Shown: positions 55,049 through 64,000 of the stretch, piece by piece
How positions within the stretch are numbered: position 1 is the stretch's first letter
How the letters are laid out: every line of letters starts with the position of its first letter
Source of the DNA: Porphyra umbilicalis
Taxonomy: Eukaryota; Rhodophyta; Bangiophyceae; Bangiales; Bangiaceae
Direction of reading: 5' to 3'
DNA: 64,000 nt
Assembly: GCA_002049455.2 (NCBI GenBank)
Contig: KV918844.1
Coordinates: 203,430 to 267,429, forward strand
Translations under genes and position numbers: made by a program
The notes under the pieces: generated by a model
What the model saw: only the letters and a program-made list of their open reading frames with translations
Databases searched by the model: none
Told to the model about the DNA's origin: nothing

Positions 55049-55949
55049 TACTGTTCGTGTGGAGGAGATCAGGCAGGCCGAAAAATAGCAAACATTCACT
55101 AGGGAGTCTTGAAAACCGCATCAGATGCCGACCAGATTCTAGTTTTCCAGTTGACATCTGGTGGAGCACATGGGGGGCTGGATTCGGCGCTATGCCCACG
55201 AGCACGATCTAATTTCAGGGAGATTCTGGCCCCACCATGGTGAGTCCGCCGCACCGTCGTGGACCCCACCGTCCCCGCTCGGGACGGTGCGCAGGATGGT
55301 GGGCTCACGCCCCCCACCACGGGGCGCGCCACGTCGGGGCCGACGTCCCGGCGCTGCGACGTCAGGGTCCGGACGACAGCCGGGCGGCGGTCGCGGGGAC
55401 CTGCCCACGCACGCCGGCGCGACCGCGCCCACGGGCGCTTGCCCGTTCCTTCCCGCGCCCTCACCGTGCGGGCGCGGGCGCGGGGCGCCCCGCGCGGGGG
55501 CGGCCCCCGTGGCGTGCCCGACCGCCAATGACCGCCCCGGCCACTCGTCGATGGGCCACGTTTCTTGGCCGTCGCAGCGGGGCCGTCGCGAGCAACCCGA
55601 GGAGGCAGCGGGCGGACGCGTACGAGACGGGCGGCGGCTGCCCATGGCGGAGGGGCAACCGCCTGCAGACGGGACGTCACCAACAATGGCGCCGCTGCAC
55701 GGCCACCGCCGCCCCTGCAGCGGCGTCTGAGCGTGACGTGTGTCCCCCGCCGGCAGCCTCGGAGCGCGGACCGCGGGCGCCACCACGCCGCCGGTCGGCC
55801 GGCCCAGACGGTCGCACAGCGGCACCACAAACGTGATCCAGTGCTTGCAATACCCACCGCGCGGTGCGCGCAGACCCCCCCCCCGCCCATCCCGTCCGGC
55901 CTCACGCACCCGTCCGCGCGGGCGTTCCCCCCCCCCCCCCCCCGCCCCC
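55049..55949. other. No supported gene
   Basis: GC-rich, open frames on both strands. A minus-strand stretch, KHWITFVVPLCDRLGRPTGG (about 55,790-55,850), is less repetitive but unrecognised. Confidence 0.35.
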
Positions 55950-56890
55950 CCAACCCGCCGCCGCCCTTGCCCGAATCCGCTGCCACCGCCAACAGCCGCC
56001 CGACGTCGGCCACCTCACACGCCGCCAGGTCGACCGTAAATACGCGGCGGCCGGGGTCGCCCCCCCCCCCCCCAGCCCCCCTCCCTCCACCTCCACGGTC
56101 ACCACCGACGCGGCGCGCTCGGCTGGGGCGACGGCCCCCCCCCCCGCACCGTCCGCGCGACGGCCGCCGCGCGCATGACCGCCCCGTGGTCGACGGCGAG
56201 GCGCCCCACCGGCACGTCGGCGGCGAGCGCCAACCCCGCCCGCCCCGACGGGCGGTAGGTGTAGGCGCGCACCGCGCGGTCCGCCGGCGAGTGCGTCAGC
56301 GCAATGAGGCGGGTGCGCGCGAGCGCCGCCGCCCGTGCGACGAGGGCGACGGAGAGGAGGCCGGTGGCGAGCGTGAGGCCGGCGCGGTAGCCGAGGGAGA
56401 GGGGGTCTTGGTTGGCTGCTGTTGGGGGGGGGGGGGGGGGTCGGTCGGGGGGGACAGGAGGGCCGTCGCGAGCCCGACGTCCGTCACCACTGCCTCTTGT
56501 GGGGGGATGCGGGGCGACACTCCGCCGCCGCCACCGGGTGGCACGGCAGCGTCACCCCCTACCTCGGCCGCTGGCACCGCGGCGGCCTCTGCCCCTGCAC
56601 CACCGCCGGTCGCGGCGCCCCCCCCCCCCCCCCCCCCCCCACCTCGGCGGCCGACGCCAGCAGCTCTGCCGCCGATCGCTCCTCCGCCAGCCCCCTCCCC
56701 GCCACCACCGCGGCGGCCGCGTCGGACCACGACGCCGCGGGCGGGCCGAGGAGCACCACGCCGAGGACCCCCACCGCCGCCACGTGCGCGGCGGCGGCGG
56801 GCAAGGCGAGGCGGTAGTACCACGGCTCGGTGCGGAAGAGGAGGGGGGTCCACCCGTCGGGGGTGATGGTGGTGTGGGCGCCAGGTGGGT
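55950..56890 (-). CDS. Putative TMEM70/TMEM223-like two-helix membrane protein
   Basis: The upstream part reads ITPDGWTPLLFRTEPWYYRL then a helix, LPAAAAHVAAVGVLGVVLLG (about 56,880-56,640). After a C-rich intron-like gap, the next part reads DPLSLGYRAGLTLATGLLSV (second helix), then ALTHSPADRAVRAYTYRPSG, LAADVPVGRLAVDHGAV and, after G-runs, GRRVFTVDLAACEVADVGRL. The order (short aromatic start, two helices, then a beta-rich tail with a conserved basic-Val-Phe segment) recalls the mitochondrial TMEM70/TMEM186/TMEM223 family. Frames change at runs near 55925, 56052, 56132 and 56425. Exon borders are approximate. The family call rests on pattern memory only. Confidence 0.4.
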
Positions 56891-57390
56891 CTGCGCGTGG
56901 CGCCGGGGGGTGGGGGGGGGGGGGGCGTGGCCGGTGGAGGGCCGGGGGGGGTGCCCGCCGCGGTGCTTGCGGAAGGGCGACGGGGGGGTGGAGAGGAGGC
57001 GCCGGAGGGGGGGGCGCGGAGGGGTGGCGGCATCGTGCAGCGACAGGGGGGGGGGGTGAAAAGGAGCGCCGGCTGGTTGTCCACAAGAAGGAGAGGGTGG
57101 GGAGGGGGGATGGGGGACAGGGCGCAGGGGTGCGGCGCCGCTGTCGGCGTGTACGGGGATGACGCCGCTGTGGACGGCCGCGGCAGCGACGGTCGTCGGC
57201 CACGCCCGACGGCCGCGCCCGCGTGATCCGCCGGCAACCGACGATCGGATCGGTGGTGGCCGCCCGCCGCCGGGTGCCACGCTGGCGCAATTGGCGGCGG
57301 CAGTCCACGGAACCGAGCCAACCAACGCCAAACCAACCGTGGGGTTCCGCGACGGTCCCCTAAGACTCGTACCGGAATCGCAAGTCGGGC

Positions 57391-57502
57391 CCTCAATCGC
57401 GCTGTTCGGGCCCAATCGCAGGGTCGCAGGGCCCCGATTGCATGGTCTCAGGCCCCGATTGCCAGGTCGTTGCTGGCCGATTGCGGATTGTCGCGATTGA
57501 GG
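57391..57502. repeat. Cluster of GGCCCCGATTGC motifs within an inverted repeat
   Basis: CCTCAATCGCG (57391-57401) faces CGCGATTGAGG (57492-57502). Between them, GGGCCCAATCGC, GGGCCCCGATTGC and GGCCCCGATTGCC follow one another. It could be a subterminal region of the neighbouring mobile genes; no partner end was found. Confidence 0.5.
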
Positions 57503-58507
57503 TCCGTATTGCTTCAGCTCGGGCCCGACTGGTGGCAGCAAGGACCCCAGTTTCTCAAACAGACGAGCAACTGTTGGTGTGTTGACTTCCTCGTCCAGGA
57601 CATGACTGTTCACAGACATCATGTCATGCCTTACCGCCGAGCCCCACCCCTCCCCCGCCCCTCCCTGGCCGGTCACGCAACCTCCTTCATCGGTCCTTGG
57701 CGGCGAGCACGGCCGCCACCCCCCCCGCCTTCGCCCCCCTCGGCCATCCCACACGCCGCCGGCGCGACGGCGCAGTCGACGGCGAGCGCGGCCGCTTGCG
57801 CACCCCACTTGGCGGCACTGCCTCTGGTCGGGGCGCTGACAGCCCAACCTCCGGGAGCGACTGGCGCCGTGGCCCCGCGCGGTGCGCGAGCCGCGCCGAC
57901 ATCCTTGGCTCCGACCGCGCCGATGCGCACAGGCAAAGCCGCCGCCGCCGCGGCCGCGACCGCCGGCGTCGCTTGTGCGCCGGAGCCTGCCACCACCGTC
58001 CTCGCTGTCGGCGCGTCTGCTAGGGCCGGCCTGCGCGTGGGTGAGCAGTCTTTGCCCCCGGTGGGGGTGCACGTGGCCGCGCTGCTGGGCGCTGTGTTAA
58101 CGGCGCCGTTGGCGCGTTTCGCCGACGGCGCAGGGGCGGCAGCGGTTCCGGCGGGGCGGCGGTGCTCGCGGCGGCCGCGGCGCCGGCGCCGGCGCCGCCA
58201 ACCTTGCCCCCGCGCTCGCCGGCATGGCGGCCTGCCCACGGGAAGAGCAGTCGGAGAGGCTGGGAGGAAGGCAATGACGAGGGGAGGTGGCTACGCACAG
58301 CAGGGAAAATGGAAGGCATGCTTCTACTCCACGGTGGTTCTTTTTTTCTGCAAAAGCACAACATTTCTGCATCTTTGGCAATCTTGCTTCAAGGACTTTT
58401 TCCATTCAAGGCTGAGGCGAAGTCCATGGTGTCACCCCCCAAAGTGTACTGGCAGGCTTTGCGCATCATCAAGCATGGACACAATCAAGCATACTATCTC
58501 TGAAGCA
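57503..58507. other. No supported gene
   Basis: The middle (57,680-58,260) is Ala-rich coding in two strands without a domain. The last 250 bases are of balanced composition and precede the 3' end of the 58508 gene. Confidence 0.4.
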
Positions 58508-59701
58508 TCAAGACGACGGAGCGGAGGGAGAAACAGCAGAAGCAAGCCCTGGCTTGGGATTCTTCTTGGCCCAATGAAGAACTGCCTTCTGCCAAGTAGC
58601 GGGCGTCAGCTCCTTGCCGACCCTGCGGCGAACGTACTTCTTGTCAGCGGCCATCCTCCGCACGATATCTTGCAACCACTCGTGCGGACCCGTCGAGGTT
58701 GACCTTGCCGCTTCCGGCGCAGCCGCGATGAGGAGGTCGTACGTGCACTCAGCCACCTCCACCGGCGTCTGGTTGTCGTTCCTCTTCTTACTGCTCTTGT
58801 GCTTGCACCGGCCTCTGGCAATCTTTCCGGGAGTCTTGTACTTCTTTCGCCACAGGCCAATGAGTTTTGCCCACGTCCGGGTGCCAAACGCCGCGTACCT
58901 CGGTGCCAGATGCAGGTTACACAGACGCACGGTGTCATCAACCGCTTGTGCGCACTTGTTGTTGTTGGGATTGTGGCCCTCCGTCAAGACGAGCGCAACG
59001 GCGCACGGCCTCTCCCAGGTCTTGCAGGTGACCCTCACGACGGGACTCCCATTCTCGTCGACCGTCGACTCCTCGTCCTCGCCTTCCGAGGACGAGGAAG
59101 AGTTGGTGGTGGAGTCGCCACACCCAAAAGCATCACCAGATGCTGGCTGAGCCGCTGCGCCGGCGGTGGGACGCCCATCAGCTGGTGCGGACACAGTAGA
59201 GGGTGTCGCCGCGCCACCGCTCGCCGGTGCCGCATCATCGTGAAGGGCATGATCATGTTCTTGATTGTTGTCGTGAAGCTGTGGGCCGGCATCAAGTCCG
59301 CCAGCGGCTGCGGCTGTGGCGGGTGCAACGGGGGCGTGGGCAGCGGCGGAGGCCGGCGATGGTAGCGGCACGGTGGACGCCTTGGCCGCAGCTGCGGCTG
59401 TGGCGGGTGCGGCGGGGGCGTGGCCCGCGGCGGGGGCCGGCGATGGTACCGGTGCGGCGGACGCCTTGACCGCTGCGTCAAAGACGGCGCGTAGAGAGAG
59501 AAGAACAGAACCCGACACCGGCTTGCCGCTGTTAGCCTGGACTAGGTCGTCGAGGAAGAGCGGGTCGATACCCTTTCGGCTGGTAAAAAGAGGGCACGCA
59601 GGGAAAGAAAACAGGTCAATGTCGAGGTCGGGGCACTTTGACAGCAGGGAGGCCAGGCGGTCGAGCTGGAGGGGAGGAACGGGCGGGCACCACTTGGTCA
59701 T
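58508..59701 (-). CDS. Mobile-element-associated protein with novel N-terminal domain
   Basis: ATG 59701 to TGA 58510-58508, 397 residues. Residues 1-85 (RLASLLSKCPDLDIDLFSFP, DDLVQANSGKPVSG) match the C-terminal domain of the divergent gene at 61231-63038 (RVAALLSRCPDLEPACFLFA, SDMTRANGGVAVSG). Residues 86-210 are an Ala/Pro linker with two tandem repeats, then an acidic Ser run. The C-terminal half is well ordered and Trp/Lys-rich: CKTWERPCAVALVLTEGHNP, FGTRTWAKLIGLWRKKYKTP, HEWLQDIVRRMAADKKYVRR, TWQKAVLHWAKKNP. A DNA-binding role is plausible from the charge but not shown. No known family recognised. It is divergent from the Ulp1 gene, 1.5 kb apart. Confidence 0.6.
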   Translation of the reverse strand: MTKWCPPVPPLQLDRLASLLSKCPDLDIDLFSFPACPLFTSRKGIDPLFLDDLVQANSGKPVSGSVLLSLRAVFDAAVKASAAPVPSPAPAAGHAPAAPATAAAAAKASTVPLPSPASAAAHAPVAPATAAAAGGLDAGPQLHDNNQEHDHALHDDAAPASGGAATPSTVSAPADGRPTAGAAAQPASGDAFGCGDSTTNSSSSSEGEDEESTVDENGSPVVRVTCKTWERPCAVALVLTEGHNPNNNKCAQAVDDTVRLCNLHLAPRYAAFGTRTWAKLIGLWRKKYKTPGKIARGRCKHKSSKKRNDNQTPVEVAECTYDLLIAAAPEAARSTSTGPHEWLQDIVRRMAADKKYVRRRVGKELTPATWQKAVLHWAKKNPKPGLASAVSPSAPSS

Positions 59702-60433
59702 GGCGGCGCGCCAAGCAGCAGTCGACCGCGTATTCTCAGGGGGGGGTGGGTAGGGGGGAGCTCACTGGGTACGCTAAGACGCAGGCGGCGCCGGTGCCTC
59801 GAGTCGTCACCGTCCGAAGCACTTGGATCGTGGTCGCCAGGGTCCGCACGTGGGCCAGGCCGAGGGCGCTTCCAACATCCATCTCCCGCAGGAACAGACG
59901 ATGACATAATAGCGCTGACGCTGACGGGGCAGCCGCAAGAAGCAGGTGAGCGCAGAGGGCGGGAAGAAGACGAAGCAACAACAGGTGCAGGGTGCGCGAG
60001 CAAGTGGAAGAAATCGACAGGCGGGCCAAGAGGAGAGGGCGCGGGGCACGCGACAACGATGCCGTTGTGCGAAAGCTGACATGCCGGAGTCAACTCCTTG
60101 CAGAACACTAGAACAATTCCGCAAATAGTTGGACAGGTGTCAAAGAAAGAACCTGTTGCATTGCAGCTGTCGTTCGCTGTCACCACCACTGCAACAGGCC
60201 CGCTGTCATTGGCGGATTCTTGTACCAGTCCCTCAGGCGATGCTCACGCTGTACGTTAGGAAAGGACAATCGCCAAGCATCATGCCATGCCTGCACACGG
60301 AGCCATTCGTTCTGCAAGAATAAAAATGCAGCAAACAGTGTATCCACAGAAAATAATTTCATCGTGGATTCCAACAGCGGAATTCCTTCGATCTCGTCCT
60401 GCCGTTGAGAGTGGTTTTGCTGACACACCGTGA
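59702..60433. other. Divergent intergenic region, left part
   Basis: No supported gene. Balanced composition; should hold the promoter of the minus-strand gene. Confidence 0.45.
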
Positions 60434-60870
60434 CCCTCCTTGCGCGCGTGGCCACGGCGGGCCGCGCCTCCCTTCGCGTCCGTTCGTTTCTTGCAGCTCC
60501 TGCTCACCCTCCTTTCGCGCGTGGCCACGGCGGGCCGCGCGTCCCTTTGCGTCCGTTCGTGTCTTGCAGCTCGTGCTCACCCTCCTTTCGCGCGTGGCCA
60601 CGGCGGGCCGCGCCTCCCTTTGCGTCCGTTCGTGTCTTGCAGCTCGTGCTCACCCTCCTTTTGCGCGTGGCCACGGCTGGCCGCGCGTCCCTTTGCGTCC
60701 GTTCGTGTCTTGCAGCTCGTGCTCACCCTCCTTCAGGCGTGGCCACGGCGGGCCACGCCTCCCTTTGCGTCCGTTCGTGTGTTGCAGCTCGTGCTCACCC
60801 TCCTTCCGCGTGTGGCCACGGCGGGCCCCGTTTCACTTTGCGTCAGGGCGTGTCCCGCAGCTCGTGCTCA
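60434..60870 (+). repeat. 73-bp tandem repeat, six units
   Basis: Units start at 60434, 60507, 60580, 60653, 60726 and 60798, with a partial seventh at 60871. Each contains GCGCGTGGCCACGGCGGGCC and ends with a TTCGTGTCTTGCAG-like stretch followed by CTCGTGCTCA, which looks like a splice acceptor. Since 73 is not a multiple of three, the same words appear in all three frames; long frames here are artefacts. Confidence 0.9.
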
Positions 60871-61230
60871 CCGTCCTCAGTGCCGATTGCTGTACTGCGG
60901 CCGACTCGCATCTTGTGCTCGAAGCCGGACGGGTGGCCACGAGCCCAGTGGGGCTGCCACGGAGCGTCGTGCCTAGCGGTTGTGCATGTGACGTCCCTGC
61001 GTACGCCTCTGTGCCTGCGTTTCATGTGCGCGTGTTTTTCGCAGCTTTGAGTCAGCGGCGGCCGCGGCAGGGGCTTCGCGCCGAGGCGGTTGCCAGAGCT
61101 TCTCCCTTTGCGGCGGCCTCGTCGTGACGTGGTTTTCTGGTGGCGGCCGCTGCGCTGCTGGGGTCTGTCAAGCTGTGGCCATGGGAGACGGAGCGGCAAC
61201 AACGAGGCCACCTTTGAGCGCATTAAAGAC
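60871..61230. other. Region before the Ulp1 gene
   Basis: A frame joined to the Ulp1 domain is open from 61090, but its first 45 codons do not look like part of the domain. Another acceptor-like TTTTTCGCAG lies near 61,044. An upstream exon is possible. Confidence 0.4.
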
Positions 61231-63038
61231 ATGAGTCCTTTCATCTTCCCGTTGTTCGACCACCTCGGCGGCATCCGTGTGACCGCGGAGGATGCCTTGA
61301 CGCTGCTGCCGGGCACGTACGTGAACGACGTCATCGTCAACTTTTATGCCCATTATCTCAGGGGCACTGTACTGCACGCCGAGCAAATGCAAGGCGTGCT
61401 CGTACTCCCCAGCTACGTGTTCAAGCTGATTCTCGACAAGGGGCCGCAGGGGGCGATATCGGCGTGCCGCAAGCTCGACATTTTCTGCTACCACACTTGG
61501 TTCTTCTTCATGTGCCACGAGGATCACTGGTACGCGGCGGTGCTGTCGGACATGCACAACATTCACCCTTTGTTGCAGGCTGCACACGGTCTCGGCCCCA
61601 AGACCAGCGTACGACGCCCTGCCTTGACGATCGTCAACTCCATGCAGGGGTTTCCACGCGTTGCACCCCCCTGCACCGCAGCGACACGGCTGCTTCAATT
61701 CGTTGCCTATGAGTACCGACGGCGGCACGGCCTGCGACTCGACGACGTGCGCACCCTCAGGTCGGACATCATCGACATCATTGATGTCCACGATGCCAAG
61801 GTGGCGGCGCAGGAGGGCGTGGACTGCGCGCTGAACATGCTCGCAAACTTCCACTTCTTTATGACCAGGACCAAGAAGGAGCGGCGGTCGCTGATCAGCA
61901 GAAGGACTGGACCCAGGACCTGTATGACGTGCCTTCTCGTCTGGAGCTCGCGGAGCTGTGCCTCGCACTTTCTTCTGAGGCGCAGGCCGAGAGACTTGCT
62001 CGTGGTGGCGGCCAGAGCGGCGGCCGCGACAGCACGCCGGACCACGAACCGGATTCCCAGGTGATCGTGACAGCACTGAGTGGACCTGCGGTGAAGAGAG
62101 AGCAGCGTAACCTGGCACCACGGCCGGCACCAAGCACGTTCGCAATGTCCACTCGTGCGACGAGGGCTGCCAGCCCCGCCGCAAGGCCACCACCCACGAG
62201 ATTGACAAGGGCGAGTGCTGGCAAGACCGTCGCGCCACCTCCTTCTGCAACGCAACCCCCCGCTGCTGCAACCCCCCCCCCTGCTGCAGCCCTGTCCCCC
62301 GCATCCGCCAAGAAACCCGTGGCGGGCGGAGATGAGCGCCAGGTCTTGTCTGACTCGGCTTCGTCGGGCTCGCAGTACTACACGGAGTCTGATGCAGGCG
62401 GTGATGCGGCCGGCGGTGCGGCCGGGGGCTCTGCCCCTGCTGCTCTTGTTGAGCCTCCTGCGGCTCGTGCCGCAGGGCAGGCAGGAGACGCCTCCCAATG
62501 TGGCTCTCTTCTCCCTTTAGCGCCGCCTCAGTCCCGAAGCAGAGCAGATTCTCTCAGAGCTCATGTGCGAGACGGCAGTGATGCTGCTCTCCTGAGCGGT
62601 CCTGTCGTTGGCGCCGACAACCCCGACCTTCAAGTCGCACAGCAGCGTGCTCGTGACGCTGCTAAGAAGCAAGATGGCTTCTCTGGGGCGGACGAGCGCG
62701 AGGAAGCCGGCCAGGAGCCGAAGGTCAACGAGGACGTGGACGAGCCGCTGCCTCCTCAGTTGATTTTGACGACATCGTGGGTAACGTCTATGCGGGATTG
62801 GGGTGTGCCATTGCCCTCGACGACCATGCGTCGCGTGGCTGCCTTGCTTTCGCGTTGCCCTGACCTTGAACCTGCTTGTTTTTTGTTTGCCGATTGTCCC
62901 TTTATCGTTGATGGCAGTCTTCATGCTGACTTCGTGTCGGATATGACGCGTGCTAACGGGGGGGTCGCCGTCAGTGGCGCAATGCGCCGCTTTGTACACA
63001 CCGTGTGTGTTTGCGCTTCCAACTTTAGCTCCTCGTGA
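61231..63038 (+). pseudogene. Ulp1-like (C48) cysteine protease with novel C-terminal domain, frameshifted
   Basis: ATG 61231 begins SPFIFPLFDHLGG, GTYVNDVIVNFYAHYLRG (the substrate-groove segment of Ulp1/SENP proteases), HEDHWYAAVLS with the catalytic His-Trp, ALTIVNSM where Asp is usual, and QEGVDCALNML with the oxyanion Gln and Cys. Asn instead of Asp could weaken but not necessarily abolish activity. Near 61,855-61,870 the frame changes; the next frame continues DQQKDWTQDLYDVPSRLELA, a Ser/Ala linker and, from 62,790, a domain shared with the 58508 gene (RVAALLSRCPDLEPACFLFA). One base is probably missing. The frame ends at TGA 63036-63038, where the sister gene continues. Ulp1 proteases cleave SUMO-type conjugates and recur in plant and algal transposons. 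Confidence 0.75.
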
Positions 63039-63805
63039 TAGATTCGATCGTAACGTTGTCTCCTTGTCGGCATGGTCTGATATGCAGCACATGCCTACAC
63101 ATGCGTGGTCAGCACGTACAAATCCCGTGGTGGCTGCACAGAGGTTCTTGACCGACAGCTCATTGTATTCGGAAACGCATAATGTGCAGCAAATAACTAT
63201 ATGCAGAAGAAACCGCCACGTCGCTTCTCGGTGGGCGTGCAAGCTCCGCCGTACATCTGCAGTCTGTGCATGTTTGTAATCCGCCGTGCACCGGCGCTGC
63301 CGCCGGCGGCTTGCACCCCGGGCGGCGGACACAAACTTGGTAGCTGCGGTCGCCCCGCAGCTCGTCGCCGCTTGCGAGCGGAGACGAGGGGGCACCGCCT
63401 GCGGGTGCCGCCTGTTTGTGTGTCGTGCATGCTCTGTCCCGCGCCGGGCTTGTTGTGACAGTGTTTGTGCACAAACGCGCTGCTAGGAGGGCCGCCCCGC
63501 TGGCGTCGACTGTCGCTTGGCGGAGATCCCCGCGCACCCGGCACGCCATCGGCGCGCCATTCGGTCGTGGCTAGCGTGGTCTGAAGCTAGCGCGTCGTCG
63601 CGCCTGTCTCTTAGCCCTCCATGTCAACGCGACGGGCCGCTTCTTCAACATCGTGGTACTCGTGAAGAGCGATATCGGCGAGCAGCGGGCAACAGGGCAA
63701 AGCGAAAACTGTTACATGGCGCGTCCACCTATATATAGCAACCTGTCCAACACGGAACAGCACTGGCGCTACCGCACTCGGCACGCACTCCTCACCCAGT
63801 CACCC
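63039..63805. other. No supported gene
   Basis: GC-rich from 63,200; the only notable site is a TATATATA at 63730-63737 within otherwise GC-rich DNA, which could be a promoter element. Confidence 0.4.
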
Positions 63806-64000
63806 TCACGCCGGCACGCACTCCATCACCCGGGTGGCCGCCAAGTCGGCGTACCGGTAGTAGGGGTCAAAGAGCGTCGTCACGCCCTCCAGTAGAGCAC
63901 CGCCAGTGCCGCCTCGTGCGTGCCGTGTTGGCCGCGAGCGGCTCCTCCCACGCCCAAAACGTCGGCGCGACACGCGCCGCCGTCGCCGCCAAATGCGGCA
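63806..64000 (-). CDS. Possible 3' end of a gene crossing the window edge
   Basis: On the minus strand a frame ends GALLEGVTTLFDPYYRYADL, then AATRVMECVPA and TGA (63808-63806). This is non-repetitive and aromatic-rich, unlike chance frames here. A neighbouring frame just upstream (TFWAWEEPLAAN, HEAALAVLYWR) also looks plausible, so a frameshift or intron may lie near 63,890. Family not recognised. Confidence 0.35.
   Translation of the reverse strand, partial: CRIWRRRRRVSRRRFGRGRSRSRPTRHARGGTGGALLEGVTTLFDPYYRYADLAATRVMECVPA

Noticed and set aside
60434-60870. CRISPR-like array
   Set aside because: Units are contiguous without unique spacers, and the genome is eukaryotic.
60405-61127. Cys/Arg/Ser-rich repeated protein in three plus frames
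   Set aside because: It is the 73-bp tandem repeat read in all frames; the period is not a multiple of three.

Overview
This is a GC-rich eukaryotic nuclear window. Spliceosomal introns have GT...AG ends, one with a long poly-C tract before the acceptor. There is a histone H3 fragment, PIF/Harbinger and Tc1/mariner-type transposases, a Ulp1 (C48) protease, MITE-like inverted repeats, and no bacterial operon structure. A SufE-type Fe-S assembly exon points to a phototroph with a plastid. A bangiophyte red alga (Porphyra/Pyropia type) would fit the composition and repeat content, but that is inference; no marker gene settles it.

Layout. 2.66-10.80 kb: an 8.1 kb PIF/Harbinger transposon with perfect 28-bp terminal inverted repeats, holding a DDE transposase (+) and a Myb/SANT-like companion gene (-) that converge; each has one in-frame TGA. 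12.36-12.67 kb: a tRNA-like element next to a histone H3 C-terminal fragment. 14.89-16.87 kb: a decayed Tc1/mariner-type element. 19-22.3 kb: minisatellites and a third, decayed companion gene. 24.93-29.49 kb: a candidate element with an 830-codon gene for an unclassified DDE-like protein, again with one in-frame TGA. 33.9-39.8 kb: host genes, one F-box-like and one four-exon membrane protein. 40-41.9 kb: hairpin repeats and MITEs. 43.4-50.9 kb: a 90-bp-repeat reading frame and a second Harbinger gene pair in the same convergent arrangement. 51.0-57 kb: host genes (SufE-like 3' exon, 6-pyruvoyl-tetrahydropterin synthase-like, TMEM223-like) mixed with MITEs. 58.5-63.0 kb: two divergent genes, one with a Ulp1 protease domain, sharing a novel domain. 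The right edge may hold the end of a further gene.

Two kinds of damage must be separated. In host genes and the Tc1 transposase, reading frames mostly break inside runs of 8 or more C or G; this looks like homopolymer length error or slippage. In the large transposon genes the breaks are single in-frame TGA codons. Three of these replace a tryptophan that is conserved in the sister copies, which homopolymer error cannot explain. They are either G-to-A decay of old copies or a recoding/readthrough signal. All element genes except the Ulp1-associated ones end in TAA or TAG, so the question is worth testing.

Much of the rest is GC-rich low-complexity DNA in which several frames on both strands stay open by chance; I have not called those as genes.
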